A DNA stretch of 64,000 nucleotides from 3107 sp001483205 (GCA_964291375.2 OZ219809.1:1-64000), one strand, 5' to 3'. Positions 35,863 through 45,320 are shown, counted from the stretch's first letter. Numbers and translations are program-made. The notes: generated by a model from the sequence alone, not told the origin.

Positions 35863-38427
35863 TCAGCGACCGATTGACCACCACCCGCGCCGACGCGGTT
35901 TCACCTCTGTTTCCGCCGCCGTTGCCGCCTCGGGAACCGGGTCTGGGTCTTGCGCGGGGGCGGTTGGGATCAGCGGGGGCCGGACCTCGGAAGGCGCGGC
36001 GGGCGGCGCTTCAGGGGCCGGTTCATTCGCAACCGGCACCGATGCCGACACGGTGTCCGGCGATACGGGCTGCGTGGGGGCAGAGTGGTCCCCCCCGGCA
36101 GGGCCCTCTCCGGTGGTGGCAGGTTCTTCTGCCTTTTTGTGCCGGGGTTGCCGCCGGGGTTTGGGCTTCGGCGTCGGCTCTTCCGTCACCGCCTCGGCCC
36201 CGGCTTCCCCGAACGCCTCCGCAGGCGTTTGCTCTGCTTCGCGCGTTCTGGTTTGCCTCACCCGACGGCGGGGTTTCTTCCCGGGCGCATCCGTGCGATC
36301 ATCCGCCTGCGCCGGGTCGCTGTCGCCGGGGGCCTCTGCCGCCCCGCCTTCGGGGACAGCGGCCTTTTCACCACCGGTCTCTTCTGCCGCGTCCCCCGCC
36401 GCGCCCTCGGCATCCTGCACCGCATCCGCATCAGCGGCCTGACCGGCCTCAACCGGCCTTGCCCCCCGACGACGACGGCTCCGACGGCGGCGCTTCTTCT
36501 TCGGCTGCGCGTCTTCCACCGGATCGGTGCTTTCGGCACTGTCTGCCGTATCCGCCGCCTCCGGCTCGTCAACCGGCAACACATCAACCGAGACCACCGG
36601 CATCGGCGCATTTTCTGCCGGCCTGGTCGCCACCTTGAAGCGCTCAACGGTGAAATCGGGGCTGATCAGGGACTGATCGGCCTCAATACGGACCGACAGA
36701 TCATATCGCGCCTCGATTTGCGCCAGATGCCCCCGTTTGGCATTGATCAGGAAATTGACGATCCCGACCGGGGCCTTCACCAATATCTCTCTGGAGCGGC
36801 GGCGCACGCCTTCCTCCTCCAACTGGCGCAGGATGTTCAGGGCAAGGCTGTCGTCAGAGCGGATGAGGCCGGTCCCATGGCAATGGGTGCAGGGCTGCGT
36901 GGTGGCCTCAATCATGCCGGGGCGCAGGCGTTGGCGGCTCAGCTCCAGCAGGCCGAAACCGGAAATTCTGCCAGCCTGAATGCGCGCGCGGTCGGTCCTG
37001 AGCCTGTCCTTCAGGCGCTTTTCGACCGCGGTGTTGTTCCGGCGCTCATCCATGTCGATGAAGTCGATCACGATCAGCCCGGCAAGGTCGCGCAGACGCA
37101 ACTGTCGCGCAACCTCCTCTGCCGCTTCCAGATTGGTTCTGAGCGCGGTTTCCTCGACAGAGCCTTGCCGGGTTGAGCGCCCGGAGTTCACATCAATGGC
37201 CACCAGCGCCTCGGTCACGCCGATCACGATATAGCCGCCGGATTTCAGTTGCACCGTCGGATTGAACATGCCCGCCAGATAGCTTTCCACCTGATAACGC
37301 GCGAAAAGCGGCATCGGCTCGGCATAATGTTTCACGTTCTTGGCGTGGGACGGCATGATCATCTTCATAAAGTCCTTGGCGGTGCGATAGCCTGCCTCGC
37401 CCTCCACCAGAACCTCGTCGATCTCCCGGCTGTAAAGATCGCGGATTGAGCGTTTTATCAGGTCGCCTTCCGCGTAAATCTTTGCAGGTGCGATGGATTT
37501 GAGCGTAAGCTCTCTTATCTGCTCCCACAGCCGCTGAAGATATTCGTAATCCCGCTTGATCTCGGCCTTGGTGCGGTTCGCCCCCGCAGTGCGGATGATC
37601 AGCCCCGCGCCGCCGGGCACCTCGATTTCCGCCGCCGTCGTCTTCAGCTTTTTGCGGTCGGCGGCATTGGTGATCTTGCGGGAAATGCCGCCGCCGCGCG
37701 CGGTATTGGGCATCAGAACGCAATAGCGGCCCGCAAGGGACAGATAGGTGGTCAGTGCCGCCCCCTTGTTGCCGCGCTCTTCCTTCACCACCTGAACCAG
37801 AAGGATTTGGCGAACCTTGATCACTTCCTGGATGTTGTAGCGTTTCAGGCGTGGCTTGCGCGGGCGGCGAATTTCTTCGTTCACATCCTCGTCGGCGACG
37901 GATTCGATGGCGTCGTCCTTCTCAGAGGCATCAAGCTGTTTCGGCGCTTCCTCTTCGTCGCCGGGGGTGTCGCCGGGCGGTTCCGTTGCCGGGTCTTCCC
38001 CTAGTTCGATGACATCCATACCGGCAATCGCCCCGGTTTCGGGCGCATCACCGGGTGCGGCCTGTGCCGCCTGCCCGTTGGCCGCGCCGCGCCGCCCGCC
38101 GGGGGGGGCGCTGTCGTCCTCTTCCCGTGTCGCCTCGGCATAGGCGCGTTCCTCTTCCAGAAGCGCCTCGCGATCCGCAACCGGAATCTGGTAATAGTCC
38201 GGGTGAATTTCAGAGAACGCCAGGAACCCGTGCCGTCCGCCGCCATAATCGACGAAAGCCGCCTGCAAGGACGGCTCGACCCGTATTACCTTGGCCAGAT
38301 AGATGTTACCGGCAAGTTGCCGTTTGTTTTCGGATTCAAAGTCGAATTCCTCGACCTTGTTTCCATCGACCACGACCACGCGCGTTTCCTCGGCGTGGGT
38401 GGCGTCGATGAGCATTTTCTTCGCCAT
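35863..38427 (-). CDS. rne: Ribonuclease E
   Basis: RNase E is the main endonuclease for mRNA decay and rRNA/tRNA processing and the scaffold of the degradosome. The 854-residue protein starts MAKKMLIDATHAEETRVVVV. It has the S1 region, with a charged insertion of about 100 residues rich in acidic residues as is common in alphaproteobacteria. It also has the DNase I-like catalytic domain with the metal-binding aspartates in AIDVNSG and VIDFIDMD, and a Zn-link motif CTHCHGTG. The last 250 residues are low complexity, with an Arg/Lys-rich RNA-binding block (KKKRRRRSRRRRG) and acidic stretches, as expected for the unstructured scaffold. The ribosome-binding site is weak, which fits a gene under post-transcriptional autocontrol. 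Confidence 0.96.
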   Translation of the reverse strand: MAKKMLIDATHAEETRVVVVDGNKVEEFDFESENKRQLAGNIYLAKVIRVEPSLQAAFVDYGGGRHGFLAFSEIHPDYYQIPVADREALLEEERAYAEATREEDDSAPPGGRRGAANGQAAQAAPGDAPETGAIAGMDVIELGEDPATEPPGDTPGDEEEAPKQLDASEKDDAIESVADEDVNEEIRRPRKPRLKRYNIQEVIKVRQILLVQVVKEERGNKGAALTTYLSLAGRYCVLMPNTARGGGISRKITNAADRKKLKTTAAEIEVPGGAGLIIRTAGANRTKAEIKRDYEYLQRLWEQIRELTLKSIAPAKIYAEGDLIKRSIRDLYSREIDEVLVEGEAGYRTAKDFMKMIMPSHAKNVKHYAEPMPLFARYQVESYLAGMFNPTVQLKSGGYIVIGVTEALVAIDVNSGRSTRQGSVEETALRTNLEAAEEVARQLRLRDLAGLIVIDFIDMDERRNNTAVEKRLKDRLRTDRARIQAGRISGFGLLELSRQRLRPGMIEATTQPCTHCHGTGLIRSDDSLALNILRQLEEEGVRRRSREILVKAPVGIVNFLINAKRGHLAQIEARYDLSVRIEADQSLISPDFTVERFKVATRPAENAPMPVVSVDVLPVDEPEAADTADSAESTDPVEDAQPKKKRRRRSRRRRGARPVEAGQAADADAVQDAEGAAGDAAEETGGEKAAVPEGGAAEAPGDSDPAQADDRTDAPGKKPRRRVRQTRTREAEQTPAEAFGEAGAEAVTEEPTPKPKPRRQPRHKKAEEPATTGEGPAGGDHSAPTQPVSPDTVSASVPVANEPAPEAPPAAPSEVRPPLIPTAPAQDPDPVPEAATAAETEVKPRRRGWWSIGR

Positions 38428-38864
38428 TGAGTTTTTCTTTGCGCCGCCCGATGCGGTCTGTGCCTGAGGGGGCCGTGACGCATTGGGGGGGATATGTTCG
38501 GGCGATGAGAGGCAAGCGGGCCAGCGGATGCGCCACGGGCCGGGGGCCCGATGCTCTCATTCCGTTGGCATATGCGCGTCTCATCGCGGTTCTTTTCCGA
38601 TGCCTGAGCGGCATCTGTTCAAACGCCCGCTCGGTCGGCGACCATGGGGCAGGAGGGCGGTCTTGCGACCTGATCGGTCCGTTCCGGGTGCGAAGGGCGT
38701 GCGCCCGATTGCGTCTCAGGAACGGTTAAACCTTTCCGTGCGGCTGCCCTGAACGGGCCGGGGCCACACCGGTGGGGGCAACATAAGGGCGAATGTCGGC
38801 GAATTACAATGGGGAAAATCGCGGTTGCGGTTTTTTCTGTCGCGTTTGTGGGGAAACCCGCGCC
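38428..38864 (-). other. 437-bp region upstream of rne, probably its long 5' leader
   Basis: No convincing coding frame is present. The region separates metG from rne, both leftward. Long untranslated leaders are known for rne genes and mediate autoregulation; that this is one is inference. No clear intrinsic terminator for metG was seen. Confidence 0.4.
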
Positions 38865-40583
38865 CTACCCCCGCGTCCCGGCGAATTTCTCCTGCCAGCT
38901 TTCGCGCGCCTCGTCGCTGACCTTGGCAAACAGCGGCCCCGGCACCCCGAACCCGTGGCCGGGGGGAAGGGCGGTAAGCGCCCCCGCCACATCATCGGGC
39001 CACCCCCGGTCATCGGTCTTCATCGCCGCCAGCATCGCATCGCTTGCGTCCGGGATGAAGGGGCGCGACAGCACCGCATAAACCCGGATCAGATTGAGCG
39101 CGAGGCGGACGATGACGGCGGCCCGGTCCGGATCGTCCCGAAAGGCGGCCCACGGTGCGGCCTCTTGCAGGTATTCGTTGCCCAGCCCCCAGATGGCACG
39201 CAACTCGGCGGCGGATTTGCGCACTTCAATGGCATCCATATGCGCCTCATAGGCACGGATGCGGGCGGCAAGCACCCTGATCAATGCGGTTTCCGCCGGG
39301 CCGTATTCCCCCCCCGCAGGCACGGCCTCGCCGAATTTCGCCCGGCAGAACTTGGTGACGCGGCTGACGAAATTGCCCAGAACATCGGCCAGATCCTTGT
39401 TGACCCCTGCCTGAAAATTTTCCCAGGTAAATTCGCTGTCGGCGCTTTCCGGGGCGTGGGACAACAGCCACCAGCGCCAGTAATCGGCGGGCAGAATCTC
39501 CAGCGCCTGATCCATGAACACGCCGCGCCCCTGGCTGGTGGAAAACTGGCCGCCATCATAGTTCAGATAGTTGAAGGATTTTATGTAATCGACCATCTTC
39601 CACGGCTCGCCCGCCCCCATAATTGTGGCCGGAAAGCCAAGCGTGTGGAAGGGCACATTGTCCTTGCCCATGAACTGCACATAGCGCACATCCCCCGCGC
39701 CCATGTCGGTGCGCCACCAGCGTTGCCAGTCGGCGTCGGGCCGCCCGCCTGCCTCGGCCCATTCGGCGGCGCAGGCGATATATTCAATCGGCGCGTCGAA
39801 CCAGACATAAAAGACCTTGCCCTCCATGCCGGGCCAGTCCTCTTTGCCCTTCTTCACCGGCACCCCCCAGTCGAGATCGCGGGTGATACCCCGGTCGCGC
39901 AGCCCGTCGCCGTCATGCAGCCATTTCCGGGCAATCGAGGTGGTCAGAACCGGCCAGTCGGTTTTGGTGGCGATCCAGGCATCAAGCCGGTCGCGCAGGG
40001 CCGACTGGCGAAGATACAGGTGCCGGGTTTCGCGCATCTCCAGATCGGTCGCGCCCGAGGCGGCAGAGCGCGGATTGATCAGATCGGTCGGGTCAAGCTG
40101 CTTGGTGCAGTTTTCGCATTGGTCGCCGCGGGCCTTCTCATAGCCGCAGTCGGGGCAGGTGCCCTCGACATACCGGTCAGGCAGAAAGCGCCCGTCAGTG
40201 GCGGAATATATCTGCTTTTCGACCACTTCCCGGATCAGCCTGGCCTCGGCCAGCCGCCCGGCGAAATGCTGGGTCAGCCGGTGGTTCTGCGGGCTGGAAG
40301 AGCGCCCGAAATGGTCAAATGACAGGCGGAAGCCGTCAGACAGCTTTGCCTGGGTCGCGTGCATCTCTCGGCAGTAGTCGGCAACCGGGCGGCCCGCGCG
40401 GGCGGCGGCAAGCTCGGCAGGGGTGCCGTGTTCGTCGGTGGCGCACAGGAACAGCACCTCATGGCCCCGCCCGCGCATGTAGCGGGCATGAAGGTCGGCG
40501 GGCAACTGGCTGCCCACCAGGTTGCCCAGGTGCTTGACCCCGTTGATGTAGGGTATCGCCGAGGTGATAAGGATGCGTGCCAT
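38865..40583 (-). CDS. metG: Methionyl-tRNA synthetase
   Basis: MetG charges tRNA-Met. The 572-residue protein is a class I synthetase starting MARILITSAIPYINGVKHLGN, which includes the HIGH-type signature (HLGN). It has a zinc-knuckle region with two CxxC pairs (CPDCGY and CENC) and the WFDAPIEY and MGKDNVPFHT active-site strands. The KMSKS-equivalent loop reads QFSTSQGRG: the first Lys of the signature is Gln, a variant I would check. The C-terminal tRNA-binding extension found in longer MetRS is absent. AGGGG lies about 8 nt upstream of the ATG. Confidence 0.95.
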   Translation of the reverse strand: MARILITSAIPYINGVKHLGNLVGSQLPADLHARYMRGRGHEVLFLCATDEHGTPAELAAARAGRPVADYCREMHATQAKLSDGFRLSFDHFGRSSSPQNHRLTQHFAGRLAEARLIREVVEKQIYSATDGRFLPDRYVEGTCPDCGYEKARGDQCENCTKQLDPTDLINPRSAASGATDLEMRETRHLYLRQSALRDRLDAWIATKTDWPVLTTSIARKWLHDGDGLRDRGITRDLDWGVPVKKGKEDWPGMEGKVFYVWFDAPIEYIACAAEWAEAGGRPDADWQRWWRTDMGAGDVRYVQFMGKDNVPFHTLGFPATIMGAGEPWKMVDYIKSFNYLNYDGGQFSTSQGRGVFMDQALEILPADYWRWWLLSHAPESADSEFTWENFQAGVNKDLADVLGNFVSRVTKFCRAKFGEAVPAGGEYGPAETALIRVLAARIRAYEAHMDAIEVRKSAAELRAIWGLGNEYLQEAAPWAAFRDDPDRAAVIVRLALNLIRVYAVLSRPFIPDASDAMLAAMKTDDRGWPDDVAGALTALPPGHGFGVPGPLFAKVSDEARESWQEKFAGTRG

Positions 40584-40654
40584 GGATTGCGCCCCTGTTT
40601 GCGGATGGCCCCCTTTAGCCTGTCGCGCGGGCTAGGGCTAGGGGCAGGCACGCC

Positions 40655-41878
40655 TTATCGCTCACCCCGTGGCCGCCGCAGCAGGCGACCGATGATAAAC
40701 GAAGACCGAGGCGTATAGACATAGGGAGTTCTGCGCCGTCTGGTGGCCCGGATTCTCATGCGGTTGAGGCCAAAGACAATCAGCAACAGATGCCCGAACG
40801 CCAAGAAGACAAACAATGCCGCCGGGCCGAAATTGTCAATCAGGACTGACGCCACATAGGGGCTGGCGATGGCCCCGAGAGCAAAGAAGAATGTGAGCGC
40901 GGCAGACAGTTCGACCCGCTGCTCATCAGTGGCGAAATCATGGGCATGGGCCGCCGCAACCGAAAAGACCGGGAAGGTGGTGAAACCGAAAATCGCCGCC
41001 CCCAGCATGACCGCCGTCACCCCGCCCGTCGCGGTGGCGATGGTGATCGCTGATGACAGAATGGCGGCGACGGACAGCCAGATCAGCACCCAGCGGCGAT
41101 CATATTTGTCGGCGAGCCAACCGACGGGATACTGTGCCAGCGCGCCGCCAAAGACGAACGACGCCAGGAAATAGGCAATCTGATCGACTTGCAGGCCAAC
41201 CTCCTGGCCATAGATCGGCCCGACCATGCGGAAAGAGGCCCCGGTCAGGGCCGCGATGATCACCCCGAAAGAGGCCAGAGGCGAGATCGACCAGGCCAGA
41301 GAGGGGCGCAGGCGCGGCGCGTCCGGGGTCTCAGGCTGGCGGGTTGTGGTCAGCGTGATCGGCAGCAGGGAGGCGCAGCACAGCATGACCAGCAGATTAT
41401 AGCTGATGTAATGTGCAGGCTCCAGCACGGCAATGACCAGTTGCGCGCATAACGACGCCCCCATGTCCACGATCCGGTAGGTGCCCATGGCGCGGCCCCG
41501 GTTCTCGTTGGTGATCTTGGCATTGAGCCAGGCCTCGATCACCGTGTAACAACCCGCCACGCAAAAGCCCGAACCGACGCGGAAAACCGCCCACATATAG
41601 GGGTCGCTGGTCAGGGTATGGGAGCCGAGGCCGATTGCGCCGGTGGCGGTGAAGGCGGCAAAGGCACGGCTGTGCCCGATGGACCCTATAAGCCGCGGTG
41701 CCCACCAGCAGCCGACGAAAAAGCCCATGAAATGGGCCGAGCCGAGCAGACCGATCTGTTGTTTGGTGAAGCCATGCACAATGCCGGAGAGTGCATCAAG
41801 CGGCCCGACGCCGCCCGACGAAAGCTGCAAAAGGGCGACAGACAGGAAAAGAGCGGCAAAGGAAATGATCAGGCGCAT
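40655..41878 (-). CDS. Major facilitator superfamily transporter
   Basis: This is a 407-residue membrane protein with about 12 hydrophobic segments, an MFS A-like loop between segments 2 and 3 (GCWWAPRLIGSIGHSR), and the second-half equivalent GWLADKYDRR. The C-terminus is short and basic. It resembles the YcaD-type family of predicted sugar or drug exporters common in Rhodobacterales; the substrate cannot be predicted. I chose ATG 41878 (MRLIISFAALF) because GGAA lies 7 nt upstream; a TTG at 41893 is also in frame. It follows metG on the same strand with a 71-bp gap. Confidence 0.85.
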   Translation of the reverse strand: MRLIISFAALFLSVALLQLSSGGVGPLDALSGIVHGFTKQQIGLLGSAHFMGFFVGCWWAPRLIGSIGHSRAFAAFTATGAIGLGSHTLTSDPYMWAVFRVGSGFCVAGCYTVIEAWLNAKITNENRGRAMGTYRIVDMGASLCAQLVIAVLEPAHYISYNLLVMLCCASLLPITLTTTRQPETPDAPRLRPSLAWSISPLASFGVIIAALTGASFRMVGPIYGQEVGLQVDQIAYFLASFVFGGALAQYPVGWLADKYDRRWVLIWLSVAAILSSAITIATATGGVTAVMLGAAIFGFTTFPVFSVAAAHAHDFATDEQRVELSAALTFFFALGAIASPYVASVLIDNFGPAALFVFLAFGHLLLIVFGLNRMRIRATRRRRTPYVYTPRSSFIIGRLLRRPRGER

Positions 41879-42009
41879 GGGGAGTTCCGGCAATGAACGC
41901 CCGCTGATTACTCATCTTTGGGCGGGATTGCACGTGCTTATTCGACATTTTCTTGTCCCATGAGGGCGCGAAGGGAAAGCCGGGGTAATCCGGTAACAGG
42001 CCAAAGCCC

Positions 42010-42600
42010 CTATTCGGACCGTTCCAGCCGCACCACAATCCGCAGGCCGATCTCATCGCCCACCAGCGCCGAATAGCCGTCCGCGCCAAAATCCCTGCGG
42101 TTGAACGCGCCGGTCAGACGGATCGACAGGCGGGACAGATCACCGGGGTCAGAGCCTTCCGGCCGGAACAGCCGCGCGTTCAGGGTCATGGGGCGGGTCA
42201 CACCCCGGATGGTCACGTTGCCCTCGACCACGGCGTCGGACAGGGTGCCGAGAATGCGCGTGCTCTCAAAACGAATCAGCGGATGGGCGCGGGCGTCAAG
42301 CACCCCCGACCCGCGTATGATCCGGTTGGTGAGGAAAAACCCCGCCTCTGCGCGGTCCGCCCGAAGGGTCACGCTGACGCTGGAATTGGCGATGTTCCGG
42401 GGGTCGAGACGGATGCGGGCGGCCTCTACCGGCATTGAGCCGCGTGACGGGGCGTCGCCGAACCGGTATGTGAAGCTGACCGAGGAGCGTTCCTTGTCGA
42501 GCAGGTAATCGGCGGGTGCGGCGGCGAGCGGTGCCGGGCCGGGGACCGGGGACAGACAGGCCAGCGACAGAATGAACAGGTAGAGCAGGCCGTGGCGCAT
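42010..42600 (-). CDS. YceI family periplasmic protein
   Basis: The 196-residue protein (MRHGLLYLFILSLACL) carries a signal peptide cut near residue 28, after PLAAA. It has the YceI-type lipocalin-like barrel pattern: YLLDKERSSVSFTYRF near the N-terminus, then FESTRI, VEGNVTIRGVTRPMTLNA and FNRRDFGADGYSALVGDEIGL at the end. YceI proteins bind isoprenoid or other amphiphilic ligands in the periplasm; the ligand here is unknown. GGAGG lies 6 nt before the ATG at 42600. Confidence 0.9.
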   Translation of the reverse strand: MRHGLLYLFILSLACLSPVPGPAPLAAAPADYLLDKERSSVSFTYRFGDAPSRGSMPVEAARIRLDPRNIANSSVSVTLRADRAEAGFFLTNRIIRGSGVLDARAHPLIRFESTRILGTLSDAVVEGNVTIRGVTRPMTLNARLFRPEGSDPGDLSRLSIRLTGAFNRRDFGADGYSALVGDEIGLRIVVRLERSE

Positions 42601-42749
42601 CTGACGCCTCCGATGATGTTTGCCCGGCTGGGGTTTTTTGCCTTTTCGGGCGCAACATAACCGGCTTTGTGCCGCCAGCCAAGCGCCACTCGCCCCCACC
42701 GGAAACCCAACCCATTGGCAGGCCCGCCCAACCGGTCTATATTCGCAGA

Positions 42750-43193
42750 ATGTTCGGACAGTTCCTGAACCGCCTCACGGCCCCGCAACCCGATCCGCTG
42801 AGCGCTGGCGAGGCCCGCCTGGCGCTGGCCGCGCTGATGGTGCGCATCGCGCGGGCGGACGGCGAGTATCATGCCGACGAGATCGACCGGATCGACCGGG
42901 TGCTGGCCCGCCGCCACGGTCTGTCGGCGACAGAGGCCGCCGCGCTCCGCCAACAGGCCGAAACGCTGGAAAGCGAAGCGCCGGATACGGTGCGCTTCAC
43001 CCGCGCCATCAAACAGGCGGTTGCCTATGAGGACCGCACCGCCGTCATCGAAGCGCTGTGGTCGATCGTCCTTGCCGACGGCACACGGGATCACGAGGAA
43101 GACGCAGAGTTGCGGCTTTTGGCCAACCTGTTGGGCGTGAATGACCGCGACAGCGCCCGCGCCCGCCAGCGGGTTCAGAAAGCGCAGGAATGA
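42750..43193 (+). CDS. TerB family protein
   Basis: The 147-residue all-helical protein (MFGQFLNRL) has two similar halves, each with an acidic metal-binding-like motif: RADGEYHADEIDRI and LADGTRDHEEDAELRL. These match the TerB-like fold first named for tellurite resistance. In most alphaproteobacteria such stand-alone proteins have no proven link to tellurite. Its stop codon overlaps the next start (ATGA), so the two genes are translationally coupled. Confidence 0.88.
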   Translation: MFGQFLNRLTAPQPDPLSAGEARLALAALMVRIARADGEYHADEIDRIDRVLARRHGLSATEAAALRQQAETLESEAPDTVRFTRAIKQAVAYEDRTAVIEALWSIVLADGTRDHEEDAELRLLANLLGVNDRDSARARQRVQKAQE

Positions 43194-43945
43194 TTGCCCA
43201 GCTTGGCATGTATGATGCGCCGTCAAACCGGGCGGCGAATGACAGGCTGTGGGCGGCAATTCGGGCGCGGCTGGGATACGGCCCCCGACGCCTGAACCGC
43301 GACATTGCGCCGGATCAGGGCTGGCGGCGGTCCGACCTGTTGCTGTCGCAGACATGCGGCTATCCGTTCCGGGCGCATCTGGCGGGAAAGGTGGCGCTGA
43401 TCGGCACGCCTGACCATGGTCTCGACGGGTGCCCGCCGGGATACTACCGAAGCGTTTTCGTCGCCCGCGCCGATGACCCCCGCACCTGCCTTGCCGATTT
43501 CGACCGGGCGCGCTTTGCCTATAATGACGCGCTGTCGCAATCGGGCTGGGCCGCGCCGCGCCATCACGCGGGCCGGATCGGCCTTTCGTTCGGGCCGCTT
43601 GTCTGCACCGGGGGGCACGAAGGGTCTGCGCGGGCGGTTTTGCAAGGCCGGGCCGACCTTGCCGCCCTTGATGCGCTGAGCTGGCAGTTCCTGCGCCGCG
43701 ACCATGAGTGGACGGCTGGCCTGAAACCGGTGGCAGAGACCGGGCCAACCCCGGCACTGCCCTATATCTGTGCACCTGACCGGGATGCGGGCGCTCTGTT
43801 CGGGGCGGTCTCTGGTGCCATCGGTGACCTGTCGGCGGCGGATCGCGAGACGCTTGCACTCTGTGGGGTTGTGCGGGTGCCCGAGGCAGCCTATCTTGCC
43901 GTCCCGACGCCGCCCGGCCCGGATGCGCCGCAACCGCAGGATTGA
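43190..43945 (+). CDS. PhnD-like phosphate/phosphonate substrate-binding domain protein lacking a signal peptide
   Basis: The 251-residue protein (MIAQLGMYDAPSNRAANDRLW) resembles the periplasmic binding proteins of phosphite/phosphonate transporters, with LSQTCGYPF, GYYRSVFVAR and the second-lobe motif ARAVLQGRADLAALDAL. It has no signal peptide and no ABC permease or ATPase next to it, so it is unlikely to be a working transporter component in the usual sense. It overlaps the TerB-like gene by 4 nt and is probably co-expressed with it. Confidence 0.8.
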   Translation: MIAQLGMYDAPSNRAANDRLWAAIRARLGYGPRRLNRDIAPDQGWRRSDLLLSQTCGYPFRAHLAGKVALIGTPDHGLDGCPPGYYRSVFVARADDPRTCLADFDRARFAYNDALSQSGWAAPRHHAGRIGLSFGPLVCTGGHEGSARAVLQGRADLAALDALSWQFLRRDHEWTAGLKPVAETGPTPALPYICAPDRDAGALFGAVSGAIGDLSAADRETLALCGVVRVPEAAYLAVPTPPGPDAPQPQD

Positions 43946-44029
43946 TTGCCGGGATATAGTTGCGGCGAATCCGAAATCGGTATATACAGTTACGCACATC
44001 GCATATCGCTTAACAAGAAAGAGGATAAT

Positions 44030-44410
44030 ATGTTGATCAATCTGGATGAATGTTTTGGCACGATTCACTGCTATATTCGTGAGCGGCCGGGTCTGAAATA
44101 CCATGGCTACATTGAAGACACGCTTAACTATATGGTCGACAATGCGTCTGTGCCCAAGAATAATGCACGTGTAGACCGGAATAAGGCCATAAAGTGGATG
44201 GAGCAGAAGTGGCAGAATAAAGAACCCTTCAAGGAAAAAGGCGTTGAAAACGGCTTTGGGGGAATCTTGGCAAATGTGACCACAGCGATTCATGGCGAAG
44301 GTAACGGCCCTGTGCCTAAGCCGGATAAAGGCGGGTGGTATGAAAGAGAAGGCGACACGATAGTTCTGCATTCGGATTTCATCAAGGCGTGGAAGGCAGC
44401 GCATGACTGA
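44030..44410 (+). CDS. Hypothetical protein, AT-richer orphan
   Basis: The 126-residue protein (MLINLDECFGTIHCYIRERP) has no family I recognise. It is soluble and has no signal peptide, with a Lys/Asn-rich middle (KWMEQKWQNKEPFKEKG), a glycine-rich stretch (GEGNGPVPKPDKGGW) and a short helical C-terminus. AGAGGA lies 5 nt before the ATG, a good site that supports the start. Base composition is visibly more AT-rich than in the flanking genes, suggesting recent acquisition. It sits alone between the PhnD-like gene and the amino-acid ABC operon. Confidence 0.7.
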   Translation: MLINLDECFGTIHCYIRERPGLKYHGYIEDTLNYMVDNASVPKNNARVDRNKAIKWMEQKWQNKEPFKEKGVENGFGGILANVTTAIHGEGNGPVPKPDKGGWYEREGDTIVLHSDFIKAWKAAHD

Positions 44411-44412
44411 CA

Positions 44413-44433
44413 GCCGGTTTCCCCCACACCGGC
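44413..44433 (+). terminator. Weak hairpin after the orphan gene
   Basis: GCCGGT and ACCGGC form a perfect 6-bp stem 3 bp past the stop codon. No U-tract follows. Confidence 0.3.
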
Positions 44434-44437
44434 CCAG

Positions 44438-44459
44438 ATTATCCATTGCAATTATCCAT
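44438..44459. repeat. Short direct repeat ATTATCCAT upstream of the ABC operon
   Basis: Two perfect copies of the 9-bp sequence ATTATCCAT (44438-44446 and 44451-44459) lie 13 bp apart, start to start, about 50-70 bp before the ATPase gene. They could be a regulator site, but the regulator is unknown. Confidence 0.4.
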
Positions 44460-44507
44460 GTTTTGGGGACTACTGCCCTCTGACACCCGAAACCATGGCT
44501 GCCACCC

Positions 44508-45287
44508 GTGACAGACCCCGCCCCGCCCGTCATCGAAATTCGCGACCTGCACAAGGCCTATGGCAGGCTTGAGGTGCTCCGCGGTGTCAGCCTCAGTGCC
44601 CGCAAAGGCAACGTGGTGACGCTGATTGGCTCATCGGGATCGGGCAAATCAACCCTCCTCAGATGCTGCAACCTGCTTGAGAACAGCCAGCGGGGCGAGG
44701 TTCTGTTCGAGGGCGAACCGGTAGAGTGGCGGGGCGAGGGCGCGCGCCGCCACCCCGCTGACAGGGCGCAACTGATCCGCATCCGCACCAACCTGTCGAT
44801 GGTCTTTCAGCAATTCAACCTCTGGTCCCACATGACCGTCCTGCAAAACGTAACCGAAGCCCCCGTCACCGTTCTGAAGCGCGACCGGGAAGAGGCCGAG
44901 GCAAGCGCGCGCGCTTATCTGACCAAGGTCGGCATCGGCGACAAATGCGACGCTTACCCGGCGCAGTTGTCCGGTGGCCAGCAACAGCGCGCGGCGATTG
45001 CCCGGGCGCTGTGCATGGAACCGAGGGCACTGTTGTTCGACGAACCCACCTCGGCGCTTGATCCTGAGCTGGAGCAAGAGGTCGTCCGGGTGATCAGGGC
45101 GCTGGCGAGCGAAGGCCGGACTATGCTGATCGTCACCCATGACATGCGGATGGCGGCGGACGTTTCCGGCCATGTCATTTTCCTTCATCAGGGTCGGATT
45201 GAAGAGGAAGGCCCGCCCTCCGAGCTTCTTGAGGCCCCTAAGACCCGCCGCTTACAGCAGTTTCTGAGCGCCGCCGCGGCGGCATGA
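44508..45287 (+). CDS. Polar amino-acid ABC transporter ATP-binding protein (HisP/ArtP type)
   Basis: The 259-residue ATPase powers uptake of an amino acid. It has Walker A GSSGSGKST, signature LSGGQQQR, Walker B LLFDEPT, and the H-loop in VTHDM. The insertion QRGEVLFEGEPVEW with the following polar loop is typical of the HisP-like subfamily. It starts with GTG at 44508. It is the first gene of a four-gene operon (ATPase, binding protein, two permeases) read rightward. Confidence 0.92.
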   Translation: MTDPAPPVIEIRDLHKAYGRLEVLRGVSLSARKGNVVTLIGSSGSGKSTLLRCCNLLENSQRGEVLFEGEPVEWRGEGARRHPADRAQLIRIRTNLSMVFQQFNLWSHMTVLQNVTEAPVTVLKRDREEAEASARAYLTKVGIGDKCDAYPAQLSGGQQQRAAIARALCMEPRALLFDEPTSALDPELEQEVVRVIRALASEGRTMLIVTHDMRMAADVSGHVIFLHQGRIEEEGPPSELLEAPKTRRLQQFLSAAAAA

Positions 45288-45320
45288 CCCCAAACCCAAC
45301 CCCAACAAGGAGAAACCAGC

